Shown: positions 1-10,103 of the stretch, in pieces
Position numbering within the stretch: the first letter of the stretch is position 1
Layout: the number at the start of each line of letters is the position of its first letter
NCBI GenBank assembly: GCA_010093705.1
Contig: MU006116.1
Span: 100,394 to 164,393 of the forward strand
Length of the DNA stretch: 64,000 nt
Source of the DNA: Patellaria atrata CBS 101060
Lineage: Eukaryota > Ascomycota > Dothideomycetes > Patellariales > Patellariaceae
Direction of reading: 5' to 3'
Program-made: the position numbers and the translations under genes
Notes under the pieces: generated by a model
What the model was told of the DNA's origin: nothing
Seen by the model: only the letters and a program-made list of their open reading frames with translations
Database searches by the model: none

Positions 1-1775
1 TCATCCATTTCGCCGTCACAGGTAGCTTGCAAGCAGCCCTGAAGGTGATTGAAAAGGTCTCAGACTTTATGAACAAGACGCTAGACGGCGTCGGCGATGG
101 CATCGCTACTGTCGTTGACACATTTGACGACACCCTTGAGGACATCGTTGGTGCCATTACCAATCCATTTGGAAACGAGAAAAAGCCCACCATTGATCTA
201 AGCAAACAAATCAACCAACTACGAAACCTTCAATTACCATCGAGCATTGACGAGGACATTAGGGAACTCAACGACTCAATCCCCTCCTTTGATGAAGTCA
301 AGACAGCATTGAACGATATTATCCGCATTCCATTCAAGAAGGTCAAGGAACTTATCAATGAGACTCTGGATACCTACGAGTTCGACCGCTCAACCTTTCC
401 AGTGCCGCAAAAAGAACAACTCACGTTTTGTTCGGACAACAACGGTATCAACGACTTCTTTGATGATCTCACTGACATTACTCACGTTGCTCGCAAAATA
501 TTCCTCGGCGTGTTACTTACCCTAGCAATCCTCGCCTGCGCACCAATGGCCTGGCGGGAAATTCAACGCTGGAAGAGGGAGAGAGAGCGATCTAAACTTG
601 TCCAATCTAACGCAAGCGATCCAATGGACGTCGTCTACATGGTATCCAGGCCGTACACATCTACAATTGGTCTTAAAATTTCGTCGAAGTTCCGATCGAT
701 TCATAATCAAGTCCTTGTCCGCTGGTCTGTTGCCTATGCTACCTCACCACAAGCCTTGTTCGTTTTGTCTCTTGGTATTGCGGGGTTATTCGCTTGTATA
801 TGCCAATACATCCTTCTCAAATCCCTTGAGAAGGAAGTTCCAGGTCTTTCTGACCAAGTTGGCGCCTTCGCTGAAAAGGTCGTCTTCTCCGTTAATAATG
901 CATCCGAGTTCTGGGCAAATGGAACCAACGCGGCCATTATTCAAACCAATCGAGATATCAACAATGATGTGTTCGGTTGGGTCAACGAAAGTACAACGGC
1001 TGTCAATAGAACACTGAACGAATTCGTCAATAAAATGGATGCCGCTCTGGATACCGCATTTGGCGACACAGTCCTCAGAGAGCCAATCCAAGACGTCTTG
1101 AACTGTCTGATCCTAATGAAAGTCCAAGGCATTCAGAAAGGCCTCACATGGGTCAAGAATCATGCTCACATTGATTTCCCGTTGATGAAGAACGACACCT
1201 TCACTCTCGGTGCTGCAGCTCAACTTACAGATAGCACCTCCGATGATGCGTTCTTTTCCAACCCATCAGACAATGCTCGAGACGAAGTTACTGACGCCAT
1301 CACATCCCTCATTGGTCATATTGCCTCAGGCATCCGGACTGAAGCGATCATCTCGACTTGCATTCTCCTTATATGGCTCTTCATCGCTCTCATTGGTATC
1401 GTTCGGGCCAGTTGGGGACTCAACCGCGGCAAGCTACGTGCTGAAGGCGGCCAGGAATATCATGCTGATCCCCAAACTGAAATGAATCGCGGTCATGATT
1501 CATTCTTCGGAGCTCCCCCAACCTACGAGTACAACCCGCCAACGTCAACATCAAGGGAAGGGGCTTCCTTACCTCCTCTCGGCGCCTCGACTCAAGCAGA
1601 ACCCGAATCCACAAACGAGAAGATCGGCCACACTGGTGCACGAGAAGTTGGCGTCGCGTACACAGAGCCACATCATGTCCGACAAAGCAGCCACGGCCGC
1701 ATTGACCGTACATCTCCAACTGAAAAGAAAAATAATCCTTTTGTCACTCCTTTCGACGATAGCAATAGGTTTTAG
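1..1775 (+). CDS. prm1: Plasma membrane fusion protein Prm1, C-terminal part
   Basis: The reading frame is already open at base 3 and runs to the stop at 1775, so the 5' part lies outside the window. About 590 residues are visible. Three hydrophobic segments can be seen, around visible residues 165-185, 250-272 and 455-475, separated by long extracellular-type stretches with several N-x-S/T sites and ending in a polar, proline-rich cytoplasmic tail. This topology and the N-terminal text after ...VTGSLQAAL fit fungal Prm1, a multi-pass protein that stabilises plasma-membrane fusion during mating and hyphal or germling fusion. No intron is apparent in the visible part. It converges with the LPMO gene to the right. 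Identity rests on remembered family resemblance and topology. Confidence 0.82.
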   Translation, partial: IHFAVTGSLQAALKVIEKVSDFMNKTLDGVGDGIATVVDTFDDTLEDIVGAITNPFGNEKKPTIDLSKQINQLRNLQLPSSIDEDIRELNDSIPSFDEVKTALNDIIRIPFKKVKELINETLDTYEFDRSTFPVPQKEQLTFCSDNNGINDFFDDLTDITHVARKIFLGVLLTLAILACAPMAWREIQRWKRERERSKLVQSNASDPMDVVYMVSRPYTSTIGLKISSKFRSIHNQVLVRWSVAYATSPQALFVLSLGIAGLFACICQYILLKSLEKEVPGLSDQVGAFAEKVVFSVNNASEFWANGTNAAIIQTNRDINNDVFGWVNESTTAVNRTLNEFVNKMDAALDTAFGDTVLREPIQDVLNCLILMKVQGIQKGLTWVKNHAHIDFPLMKNDTFTLGAAAQLTDSTSDDAFFSNPSDNARDEVTDAITSLIGHIASGIRTEAIISTCILLIWLFIALIGIVRASWGLNRGKLRAEGGQEYHADPQTEMNRGHDSFFGAPPTYEYNPPTSTSREGASLPPLGASTQAEPESTNEKIGHTGAREVGVAYTEPHHVRQSSHGRIDRTSPTEKKNNPFVTPFDDSNRF

Positions 1776-3316
1776 ATAACCAGGATTTTGCACTGACCTT
1801 CTCTCCCCTTTCCAGGAAGCGAGGTTTGAGTCTTTGCTTTCTATTTGCTGCAGTCGGCTCTGCTTGAGACGTCATAATTGCTCAGGTTACGTACTTTGGT
1901 CCCTGAGGTTCTTATCGTTTTGTTGAACGCATTCTCGTTCCGAAACAAAGTATCGACGAGACGGCTTCTCGGCTGTTCTCTGTTAACGATGAAATGGTGG
2001 TTTTGAAATTCTGAATTAGCGATTGCATTTCCTCGAAAATAAGCTTTATAATATAGACAATCCCTTGCTTTATTTTCCGCCATTGCTGCTTTCATTTCCT
2101 GTCGAAACTTTTACTTGGTTTCTGCTTCTGAGTCGTGCGTTCGAGTCCTGCACGGTGTTTACATACCACCCTTCCACCGCGAAAATACAAGGAGAAAATG
2201 AAAAAGAAACACACTCTCCACATCAGCGTGTTAGTTTTCTTATTTTCTACTTTGTTTTTGGGTCGTCGAACTTTCCTGGTGGTGGTATTCAGTTCGTCTC
2301 CCCGAGGCCTCTCAATCCCGCTCCTCTCCATCTTTCACACATCACTCTATCCTCGTACCCCCGTCAGGCCCCTCTATCTCATTCCCGCGGCTTGCCCGGT
2401 TGGTTGTAGTGGAACCCCTGATGCGCGTGCTGAGATGCTGGAGCAGATGTGAGTTGGGTGTGTACGAGCCGGACATAGAGGTATGATCGCTCTTCCCCCC
2501 TGCTCTTTTCACTTTGTTTCGTTCCTCATTCTCTCTTCCTGTTGATGTGGCCGGGTTGGAGAGCGAGTTTGACCGGCCAGTGGATTGTGGTGGGGCTTTG
2601 ATAACAAGCGTTTTGCGCTTCCTCCTTTTCGAATATTTCCCTGCCTTATTTGAAGGACTATGGCGTGGTGATTTTCTTTGGAAAGTTTGAGTTGAAGCTT
2701 GAGAGAGGTGTGTTGCCTGTGCGTTGACACGGAAATTGTCCCTTTCATTGGTGATCGTGGGTTGGTTTTGCACTATCCGCCTCTGAGTTTGCTGCTTGCA
2801 GCTATTCTGGAAATTTGGGGCTTCTTTGAGGAGGTCGTCTTCTTTGGAGACTTGTTGAAGCGTTAACCGGGTGACGATGCATACTTCGGCTGGGTCGATG
2901 GTCAATTTGTGTGCATATTGACCATAGTCGCTCCTTTGTAGATAGAATATTTTCCTAACCTTGTGGGAGGAGGTAGGGGATTTAGAATGTTGTGCGTCGG
3001 TAGATTCGGAAATCGAATTTACTCTTCCACAAATTGTTGTGTGCTTCTTGAGAACGTGATATGATCGGTAATGACGAAGCTCCGAGGAATATTTACCCAA
3101 CAAACTACCTGGATGTATTACTACCTAAATGCTATCAATGAGATTCAAAATAATACAACAAATACTCCAAGAAACTCCTTACAAAACTCAGGACCAGAAA
3201 AGACAAACAAGCGAAGAATAGACCCCTTCCTATCCATCCAAACAGTAACATCCAAGCCGCCAATCAAAACCATCCTCCCTCCTTTTCAGCCTTTCTTCCG
3301 CCACCATGGACCCTCA
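1776..3316. other. Intergenic, between convergent prm1 and LPMO genes
   Basis: About 1.5 kb lies between two 3' ends. It is T-rich on the plus strand, and it holds an open minus-strand frame of 253 codons (2342-3103) rich in Ser, Arg, Asn and Gln with no recognisable domain. I do not call that a gene. No RNA gene or transposon ends were seen. Confidence 0.5.
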
Positions 3317-5095
3317 TTATCCCTCACTCTCCCCAATGGCCTGAATAATCCCATCCACGCACACAGTCCCTTGCGCCACATCTCCCATATCGATCCATCC
3401 ACCCCAATCACAAACCATAAACCCACTCCCGTCCCTCAAGCACTCAACATCACCATTCCCCTCTCCCGTCACCACCGCGTTCGTGCTCCCACAGTCCCCG
3501 ACCGGCCTGCTGCGCACGTATCTATCGTCTCTGAACCCGCCGCTCGCGGTCCCGTTGTAGCTGATGTAGGGCAGACACATCATGCCGTCAGCGACGACAG
3601 TGGGAGGGAGCGAGTAGGTCCAGGCGTAGGTGCTGGGGATGGAGGTATTGGCTATGGGGGGTTGCAGGGGCGTGGGGATGCAGGTTAGGAAGGTTGTGAG
3701 GGAGAGGCAGAGGAAGGTGCCCGGGACGCAGGGGAGGTAGGCTTCTAAGGGCGGAGTGGCGTAGGGGATGTTTGTGACGGGAATTGAAGGGGATGGCGTG
3801 GGGATGGAGGAGGTGGACGTCCAAGAAGATGGATGTGATATTGAGGTTGGTGGCCAGAGGGTCATGGTGGTGACGCACTGGCTTGCGGAAGCCGGTGTGG
3901 TGGATGAAGTCCAGCTTGGGGTAAGCCAAGAGGAAGAGGTTTCGGATCTTGAGGTGGATTTCGATGAAGATGATCTTGTACTTGATGCTCCTAGGTCGAC
4001 TGTTACAGTCGGGGCACATTGGCTCGTCGATCTGGTGAGAGTTACGGTTACGGTTACAACTGGTATACAGCCGCTTGCCGATGAAGTTGTTATTGGTACG
4101 GCAGCTATACGGAGCTGTTGTAAGCCCGTTGGTTCATAGTCTTCCTCAGTATAAGTAGTCGACGGTTCTATGGAGGGTGTCCGATGTTCCATGGCTCCGA
4201 TAGTTTCTAGGGCCCCTTGAACGTACGCTGATAAACTTGCCACAGGAACAGGAACTTCGATTGCGGTGTAAGAAGGCTCAGGAATCACTGTGTATGTCTC
4301 CTGGTAGGTGATGGTAGTTTGTTCCGGTTCAATAGTACCTTCAGGTGCGAATGGATCACTTTGCTGGATGGTGCTGCCGGGAGCAGGCACTTCGCATTGG
4401 CCATCCGTGGCAGGAGACGCGCTACTCATTCCGTCTCCGTACACAACGTCATCGCCCGGGTGTGGGAAAACAGGGTTTAATCCTTCGAATGTGGAACAAG
4501 TGTTGATACCCCTTAAATTCGCAACCCAGATGTTGGGCAAGTCGTCCATACTTTGTGCACGCTTCGCTAGTCGTCGTCCAGCGGAATTCTGTCCGACAAT
4601 TTGGACCGCCGCGCAGTCCATATAGAACTCCCTATTTCCGACCTTATTCATCCATGTCCAAGCGAAGAGTGCAATCCCGGCTGGCGCATAGGACGGTACG
4701 GTAAAGGGATAACTTCCGGCCAGAGGGCACCCACCGACAACGGACTTGATAACCTTGAATGTCTTGCCCCCGTCGTACGATAAAGACAGTTGACATGAAC
4801 CACCATCATGCGTTGCTCCACCGAGGAATTGAGCGGTATATGTCGAGCCAGCTTGATATCTAGCCGTAGTACGTAGAGGAGAATCGAGATGATAACCTTT
4901 ACAGGGAAAATTTGAACCATCGGCGCGTAGAGGCGACGTCATATCATAATCCTTCACGCCTCCCATATCTTGAGTATCGAGCGGACTGCGCAAAGGCATT
5001 GGATTGCTCATCTGGACATGGCCAGTAACGTGATCTGAGATTGACAATAGAACACATAGTGTACATAGGAAAGACTTCAATCTTCTTAAAGTCAT
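3317..5095 (-). CDS. Secreted AA11-type lytic polysaccharide monooxygenase with C-terminal Cys-rich module
   Basis: Single-exon gene of 592 residues. A signal peptide of 25 residues is followed directly by His26, as an LPMO needs for its copper-binding histidine brace. The second brace histidine is His96 (GGATHDGGSC), and the axial tyrosine is Tyr158 in the GNREFYMDC motif. These motifs are those of family AA11, which oxidatively cleaves chitin outside the cell. The catalytic domain covers roughly residues 26-170. A Ser/Thr-rich linker runs to about 455. A C-terminal module with paired cysteines follows (CVPGTFLC..., then CDWGGWIDMG...GTVC), resembling the X278-type putative chitin-binding module found on AA11 enzymes and chitinases. 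Function is inferred from motifs; substrate was not tested. Confidence 0.88.
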   Translation of the reverse strand: MTLRRLKSFLCTLCVLLSISDHVTGHVQMSNPMPLRSPLDTQDMGGVKDYDMTSPLRADGSNFPCKGYHLDSPLRTTARYQAGSTYTAQFLGGATHDGGSCQLSLSYDGGKTFKVIKSVVGGCPLAGSYPFTVPSYAPAGIALFAWTWMNKVGNREFYMDCAAVQIVGQNSAGRRLAKRAQSMDDLPNIWVANLRGINTCSTFEGLNPVFPHPGDDVVYGDGMSSASPATDGQCEVPAPGSTIQQSDPFAPEGTIEPEQTTITYQETYTVIPEPSYTAIEVPVPVASLSAYVQGALETIGAMEHRTPSIEPSTTYTEEDYEPTGLQQLRIAAVPITTSSASGCIPVVTVTVTLTRSTSQCAPTVTVDLGASSTRSSSSKSTSRSETSSSWLTPSWTSSTTPASASQCVTTMTLWPPTSISHPSSWTSTSSIPTPSPSIPVTNIPYATPPLEAYLPCVPGTFLCLSLTTFLTCIPTPLQPPIANTSIPSTYAWTYSLPPTVVADGMMCLPYISYNGTASGGFRDDRYVRSRPVGDCGSTNAVVTGEGNGDVECLRDGSGFMVCDWGGWIDMGDVAQGTVCVDGIIQAIGESEG

Positions 5096-5772
5096 GGTGG
5101 GAGGCGAAGGTTCAAGATGAGGAAAGGAAGAGAAAAATCATTTATATAAGGTAGGAAAAGTTGATACGCCTATAGAGGCTGACAAATCCCTTGCATAGGC
5201 ATGGAACCAGTGAAGGTCATTCTGATTTGGGGTTCATGCAACGCGCAAATTTCTCTGGATGGCCAAAACCGGTCGCTAATTTGGTTGGATAGAGTTAAAT
5301 AATACTATACTTCTGGTTAGTGGCTGAATGTGTCTTACGATGATAGAGCGAGCATTCCTCACGAGCCGCGTTGTGGAATGTGATCGCAAAAACAACTCAG
5401 GACAGACCTAACCCTTCGCCTCGACTATAATAATAATGAGAGGAGCGCCTCATTGTCACTAGTGCACAAATAAAGATTATGCATCAGCGTATTTGATATC
5501 TATGTATGAATTCACGTCCTTTAATTCATCAAGATATATAAGCTCAATTCTGTACTAAACTTGAATGTAGAGTCATAAGTCATATATCCGTGTCGATCCT
5601 GGGTGGTATATCTGGAAAACTTGCGGGGACGTGCTCTAGTTTCGAGGTGTAGCATACTCTCTATGTACGGTTGTAGAAATCGATAGTTAAGTTAGTCTGA
5701 AAGATACAATTGCTGCTATACAATAGGCGTATGAAATGCCCAAATCCTTTGTTCTAAAGTGATGAAAGTGAT
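5096..5772. other. Intergenic, promoter side of LPMO gene
   Basis: Holds the LPMO 5' region (TATA-like box at 5142-5149) and the 3' flank of ATP5. Nothing else was recognised. Confidence 0.5.
5142..5149 (-). promoter_or_regulatory. TATA-like box of LPMO gene
   Basis: The minus strand reads TTATATAA about 48 bases before the LPMO start codon. The position is suitable for a core promoter with a short leader, consistent with an inducible secreted enzyme. Confidence 0.45.
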
Positions 5773-6686
5773 TTACAGAGTATCTTTGAGGAGCTTGTTC
5801 AGCTTCGCCATCTTCGCAGACACACTGAGATCGATCGTTCGATCACCGATCTCAACAATGAGACCTCCACGGATATCCGGGTTAACCTTGAACAATGTTA
5901 GCAATAGAGAGTTTCAATTTGTCGAAAAAGCGTTGAATAACAAATACCTTTGGCACGACTTTCAGCTTCTTCCCTTGCCCTACATATGAGGATTTAGAAA
6001 TAGCGCTCTCCAGCCTACTGAGAACTCTGTTTTCGAGTGGCTAAGATGAAAATCAGTATCCAATGCTTGTTGTTTGGTCGCTCTCCACATTTCCTGGAAA
6101 ACATACAGCGGCGCTGGTTACAACTAACTCCACCTCGCCCTTCGAAGCACCCATAAGCACTCCAAATTTCTCGCAGACTGGTTCCAAGACACCTAATCGG
6201 TTGTTTTCCGCCAATGTAGTCAAGAAGTTTTTGACAATGTCACCTTTGTCTGCCCCACCGGTATGTTTTGCAAGCTCGGCAATAATCTGTTTCTTGTCGT
6301 CCACGGTAAGGGTAGGCGCCTTTAGAACGCTTTGTAGCTTCGCATCTTTCTTGAACACAGAGGACAAGTTATCCAATGCTTTTGAGACCGAATCTAGGGC
6401 GGAAGACTTGGCGGCAGCAGTGTACTGTAAAAGCCTCAAATCAGCCTGTGTGCTCATCGCTGCATTCGTAAAGAAGCTCCGAATCGCGCTTTTATCCTAA
6501 ATCAAATCGAGTTGCACATACTAGAGCGCTGGCGTAAGTCCCATCTACCCCATAAAGAGCTACCGGCGGTCGAGTGGATGCAGAGGAAGCTGGTTGAGCA
6601 TAGGTCCTCATAGCGGTATGAGAAGCAATTGAGGGGCGAAGAGCGGTAGACCGCACGGCCCGGGTAACTACTCGACTTGATAGCAT
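5773..6686 (-). CDS. ATP5: ATP synthase subunit 5 (OSCP), mitochondrial
   Basis: Four exons on the minus strand: 6522-6686, 6107-6424, 5948-6040 and 5773-5886, giving 229 residues. All introns have GT..AG ends, and the frame is kept at each joint. The protein starts with a basic, Ser/Arg-rich mitochondrial presequence, followed by the OSCP core: LYGVDGTYASALYTAAAK at the first joint, VKNFLTTLAENNRL in the second exon, and the C-terminal NPDIRGGLIVEIGDRTIDLS in the last. OSCP sits on top of F1 and links it to the peripheral stalk of the F1Fo ATP synthase in the inner mitochondrial membrane. Length and motif order match fungal family members closely. Confidence 0.95.
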
Positions 6687-6983
6687 TTTACGAGGAAGGA
6701 GAAGATGGAGACACGATTAATTCAATGAAAGGAATGGGGGAAGCTCTCGGACTGTTGTTTCGACGTTCAGTTGGAGGAAGTTACTATATTAAAACAGGTA
6801 AGCGTCTTGGCGAATCTCAACTTCAACTACATCCCATGTGAGGAATTTATGATGTGATGAACGTAGTATGTATTTCCTATATTTGTTCTGACAGAACACT
6901 AGCTGAAATACGATTTCTGATGTGTAAACAACTTTTTCCTAAAATATGTCCATTTTCTTACGAACATAGTCCAACATTCTTCA

Positions 6984-8031
6984 CTATTTCGAATGTTCAG
7001 ATTCAGCTTGCAGCTCAACCTCTGAATAGCACGTCTTAATCCAACTGTAAAACAATCCTAAGGCGTCCGTGCCTTCAATCCCGCTATCATGTGCAAATAA
7101 CACAGCATCCAAAATGATACGCTCCAATTTTTGCAAGACTTCCGCATCGTATCTATCTGTGATCATCCCTTTGAATGGAGCATCAGAAGCATCCTGAGAT
7201 TGTCCTGCTCTTTGCACATCTTCACGCGGAATATCATCACTCTCGTTTCGGCACACAATTGGATCCTTGACTTTGTGATTATCCTGATATGCATCTCTGC
7301 TTGGTCCTGGTGAGGAAGTGTTGAAATCCGTGATCCTTGTAAGAATCTGCTCGATCTGACTGACATGCAGAGTTTCATTGATGTTCCGGTCGAAATCTAG
7401 GTGCATATACGTATTCGCATTCTGTACCGCGGAGGAAGGATCCAAACCTAGGGCAAATTCGGCGTCAAGGAAGTTTTGAGGTAGATACTCGTAAGTCCCA
7501 GTATTCTCCCTCGGCATGTTCTCGTTAGATTGATAAAACTGACCGGCAGTGTTAAAGGTTTGAGGACCAGGAGAACTTGATCCGCTTCTGCTAGCAGCTC
7601 GAATCGCCGTTTTCTCCCTTTTCCTTCTCTTCGGCGAAGTCTCTTGTTCCTCCTCAGTATCTGCTTTTCTCTTCCTTGGATTCTTGACGCGGACTTGGCC
7701 TACTCGCCATTCACTAGTGATAGTTAGCCATAATTCTTCAAGATTGGAATCTTGTTCAGTGAACTTACTAATTGGCCTTATAACCCTTTCTGGCCTTCCT
7801 AACCGTCAAATGAGCGTAGTCTAGCAGACCGCCCTCACAATGCCTCTCTCTAACATGTGCCCTCAAATGGCCGGCCTGCTTGTATTTGTGATTCCTTCGT
7901 TCTCCGGTGCAGAAATAGCAGTATCGTTCGCAACGATCAATATCGATCTCGGTAGGGCTGGTTTTCGGCGGCCATGTATGGTCATGAGTTGGATCTCTGT
8001 CGCAAGGCATGTTGAGGATCTCAAAGGACAA
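6984..8031 (-). CDS. Zinc-finger protein A, lineage-specific, paralogue of the gene at 10104
   Basis: Two exons, 7769-8031 and 6984-7713, joined by a 55-nt intron with GTAAGT donor, giving 330 residues. The N-terminus carries an unusual Cys/His module: M8-P-C10, P14-T-H16-x-H18-x-W20-P, then R-C34-E-R-x-C38-x2-C41 and L-R-x-H59-V-R-x2-H64. The second half reads as an atypical C2H2 finger. A basic KRKR/KRRKR stretch after the joint may be a nuclear localisation signal. The C-terminal region is acidic and ends in a predicted helical segment (LQKLERIILDAVLFAHDSG). The same N-terminal module occurs in the divergent gene at 10104-12337. DNA binding is inferred; the target is unknown. Confidence 0.7.
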
Positions 8032-8520
8032 GGTAATGATACTAGATATAACAGAGGATTCGCTGCAGAATAAGTACTCGAATGAACTTCGGTGGTCGAA
8101 AAGGACGTAGAACGATGCTCAACAACTTAGAGTAATAAATTGATCGGAGGAAGATATTTGGCACCTGGCCGTCTATGATTCCAGGCGAAAATATGTTACA
8201 AAGGGGATATGGTAGAAAAGATAAGTTGACCAGCAACTGACAAAGACGATGGACTGATCGACTCTCAGAGCCAGGATATTGAATTGAAAAAGGCGTTCGC
8301 GCTGCAGCGAAGAAGATACTTCAACGATTGAATAGAAAAAAAAGACGAAGGAAGTATCGAAAAGATGTTAACGTGAGACTAGAGATAGAAGAAGTAAATG
8401 TAAGATATTTACAGAAGGATAAAACCCACGGACATTACAACGGCCATTGCTATTGTTGCAATTGGTATACAATAGGTGAGCTTGTGTGCTTTCCGTGCAA
8501 CAATAAGACGCATCGTGGTT

Positions 8521-8543
8521 CTATTGTCGTCGAACGACAATAG
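8521..8543. repeat. Perfect 10-bp inverted repeat with 3-base loop
   Basis: CTATTGTCGT and ACGACAATAG flank the loop CGA. Imperfect pairing continues outwards for about 10 more bases (GTGGTT upstream, GAACCGTG downstream). It could be a transcript hairpin, a protein site or the relic of a small inverted-repeat element. No flanking target duplication was identified. Confidence 0.6.
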
Positions 8544-9160
8544 CCCTGAACCGTGATTTTGATGCCTGTTCTCGTGCACGTGGCAGGTTCTAAGCTAATC
8601 CATTGTGAGCTCAGAATGAGGGAGTTGGATTGGAAGCCTTAGTCAGGTGACTTAGCATTTTGTCTGAGATAACAGAGATTATAGAAACTGAGGTAAATGT
8701 ATCTTGACCTAGGTAGGTGGCTGGAGCTTTGACTGACGTCACAGGAGCTTGAAACCATTTTCTCTTGCTTTACGAACCCAACCGGAAACAACGACTATCT
8801 ATCCACCGATTAAGCTTGATCACTAGTCTCTCGAATAGTCGAAGTCGGATACCTTGCCCAGAATAGCCTGTGATATCCAGAAAACGACCAAAAGAGCTTT
8901 GAAAGGCGAGCTAGTTCATTTCTTTTAGGGGCCCCATATGCGAGTACTATGGCGAGTATATCCTAATGATGTTCCGTAATCAATATGTCCAAAAACCAGC
9001 GTTGAGGAATGCCTATGTGATAGTGTTCATATGAACGATACCTTCCGCAGACCGAACAAGTAATCGTGGCACCTCGAAATCGCTGGAAACAGGACGCTAG
9101 ACCGTCTTCGTAACCAATGTGTAGACGTCGATACGCCTAAAGGCCTACCAGTCAAATTCA

Positions 9161-9523
9161 AGAACTCGGCGGAAATAACGCATTATTCTCTTTAACATGA
9201 GGAAGGGATGCTCAATTCCAGCATGAAAAATATAATTAAACTATCTCTATCGATGAGCTCATCCAACAGGCGAAATACGCAAACTCCAGCGGAAAGAAGC
9301 ATTGCTCTCTTCTACATGAGAAACCGATGCTACGCTCTGGCACCCGACATAAAATCCATAATTGAACTTTCTCCATCGACGAACCTTCCAAGAGGCGAAA
9401 GACGCAGGGCCCAGCGGAAACAAGTACTATATTCTTCTATATGAGGAATAGATACTACATTCCGGCATGAAAACCATAATTAAACCATATCTATCGACGA
9501 ACGTTCTAGGAGGCGAAACTTGC
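9161..9523. repeat. Three degenerate tandem copies of a 120-125 bp unit
   Basis: Units begin at about 9161, 9281 and 9406. Each contains CAGCGGAAA or CGGCGGAAA near its start, then TACATGAG or a variant, CATAATTRAAC, CATCGACGAAC or CTATCGATGAG, and ends with AGGCGAAA(N)ACGC or a variant. Copies have diverged by scattered substitutions and small indels, so the expansion is not recent. Confidence 0.8.
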
Positions 9524-10103
9524 AGAAATCATATAAATGTTTCCTATGAACTTGATAATCATGTTGTGATCTCACTCAATAAATCTCCTCTCTGTCTGAA
9601 TTGGAAGGGCATGGTCAATCTGGCGAGAGCAATGGGTGTACCGCACAGGAAGATCCCGAGCTCCTTGCGGGGGATTTTCTCTGGACTTGGCCCGTGGACC
9701 TAGTAGATGTAGATTGAACTAGAAGGATTTCGAAGTTCTGCGATTATGGGTCTTCCTTATGACCGTTGCCCTGGTAGAAGAAATCAAGATTACTGAACGT
9801 ATACTTTACCCGCGTGTGGTGTGAATGGTGAAGGCCTTCTGAAAATTAAGACAGAATAGTTGAAAGGGGTGCGGCATGGACGTGGCTAGATCAATCGCTG
9901 GCTGCTCGTTCAATAATATGTTAGGTTTTCACCTACCGCTTCGCGAAATCTCCTCTCTCCCTTTGGTCCTGTTTGTCCTTTCGCACCATGCCCATGTCCA
10001 ACGAATGTCAATGTCTCTTCTAGGTCTTCCAGGTCTCGTGTGAGATATCTGTTGGAATATTTCTTTTCTTTACTTTTGCCACCCTGTATTCCGACGTGTC
10101 GAA

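Larger units (their letters stand above)
8032..10103. other. Shared upstream region of the divergent zinc-finger pair
   Basis: About 2 kb without a credible gene. It holds a perfect hairpin at 8521-8543 and a degenerate 120-125 bp tandem repeat at 9161-9523. Several short open frames of up to 84 codons are present, none with a recognisable product. Confidence 0.55.

Noticed and set aside
2342-3103. Open minus-strand frame of 253 codons between prm1 and the LPMO gene
   Set aside because: Low-complexity Ser/Arg/Asn/Gln composition, no domain, and it lies in a T-rich 3' flank; likely an accidental open frame.
4030-4065. GGTTAC-type short repeat resembling telomere-like DNA
   Set aside because: It lies inside the LPMO coding sequence and encodes a Val/Thr-rich linker (TVTVTLT).
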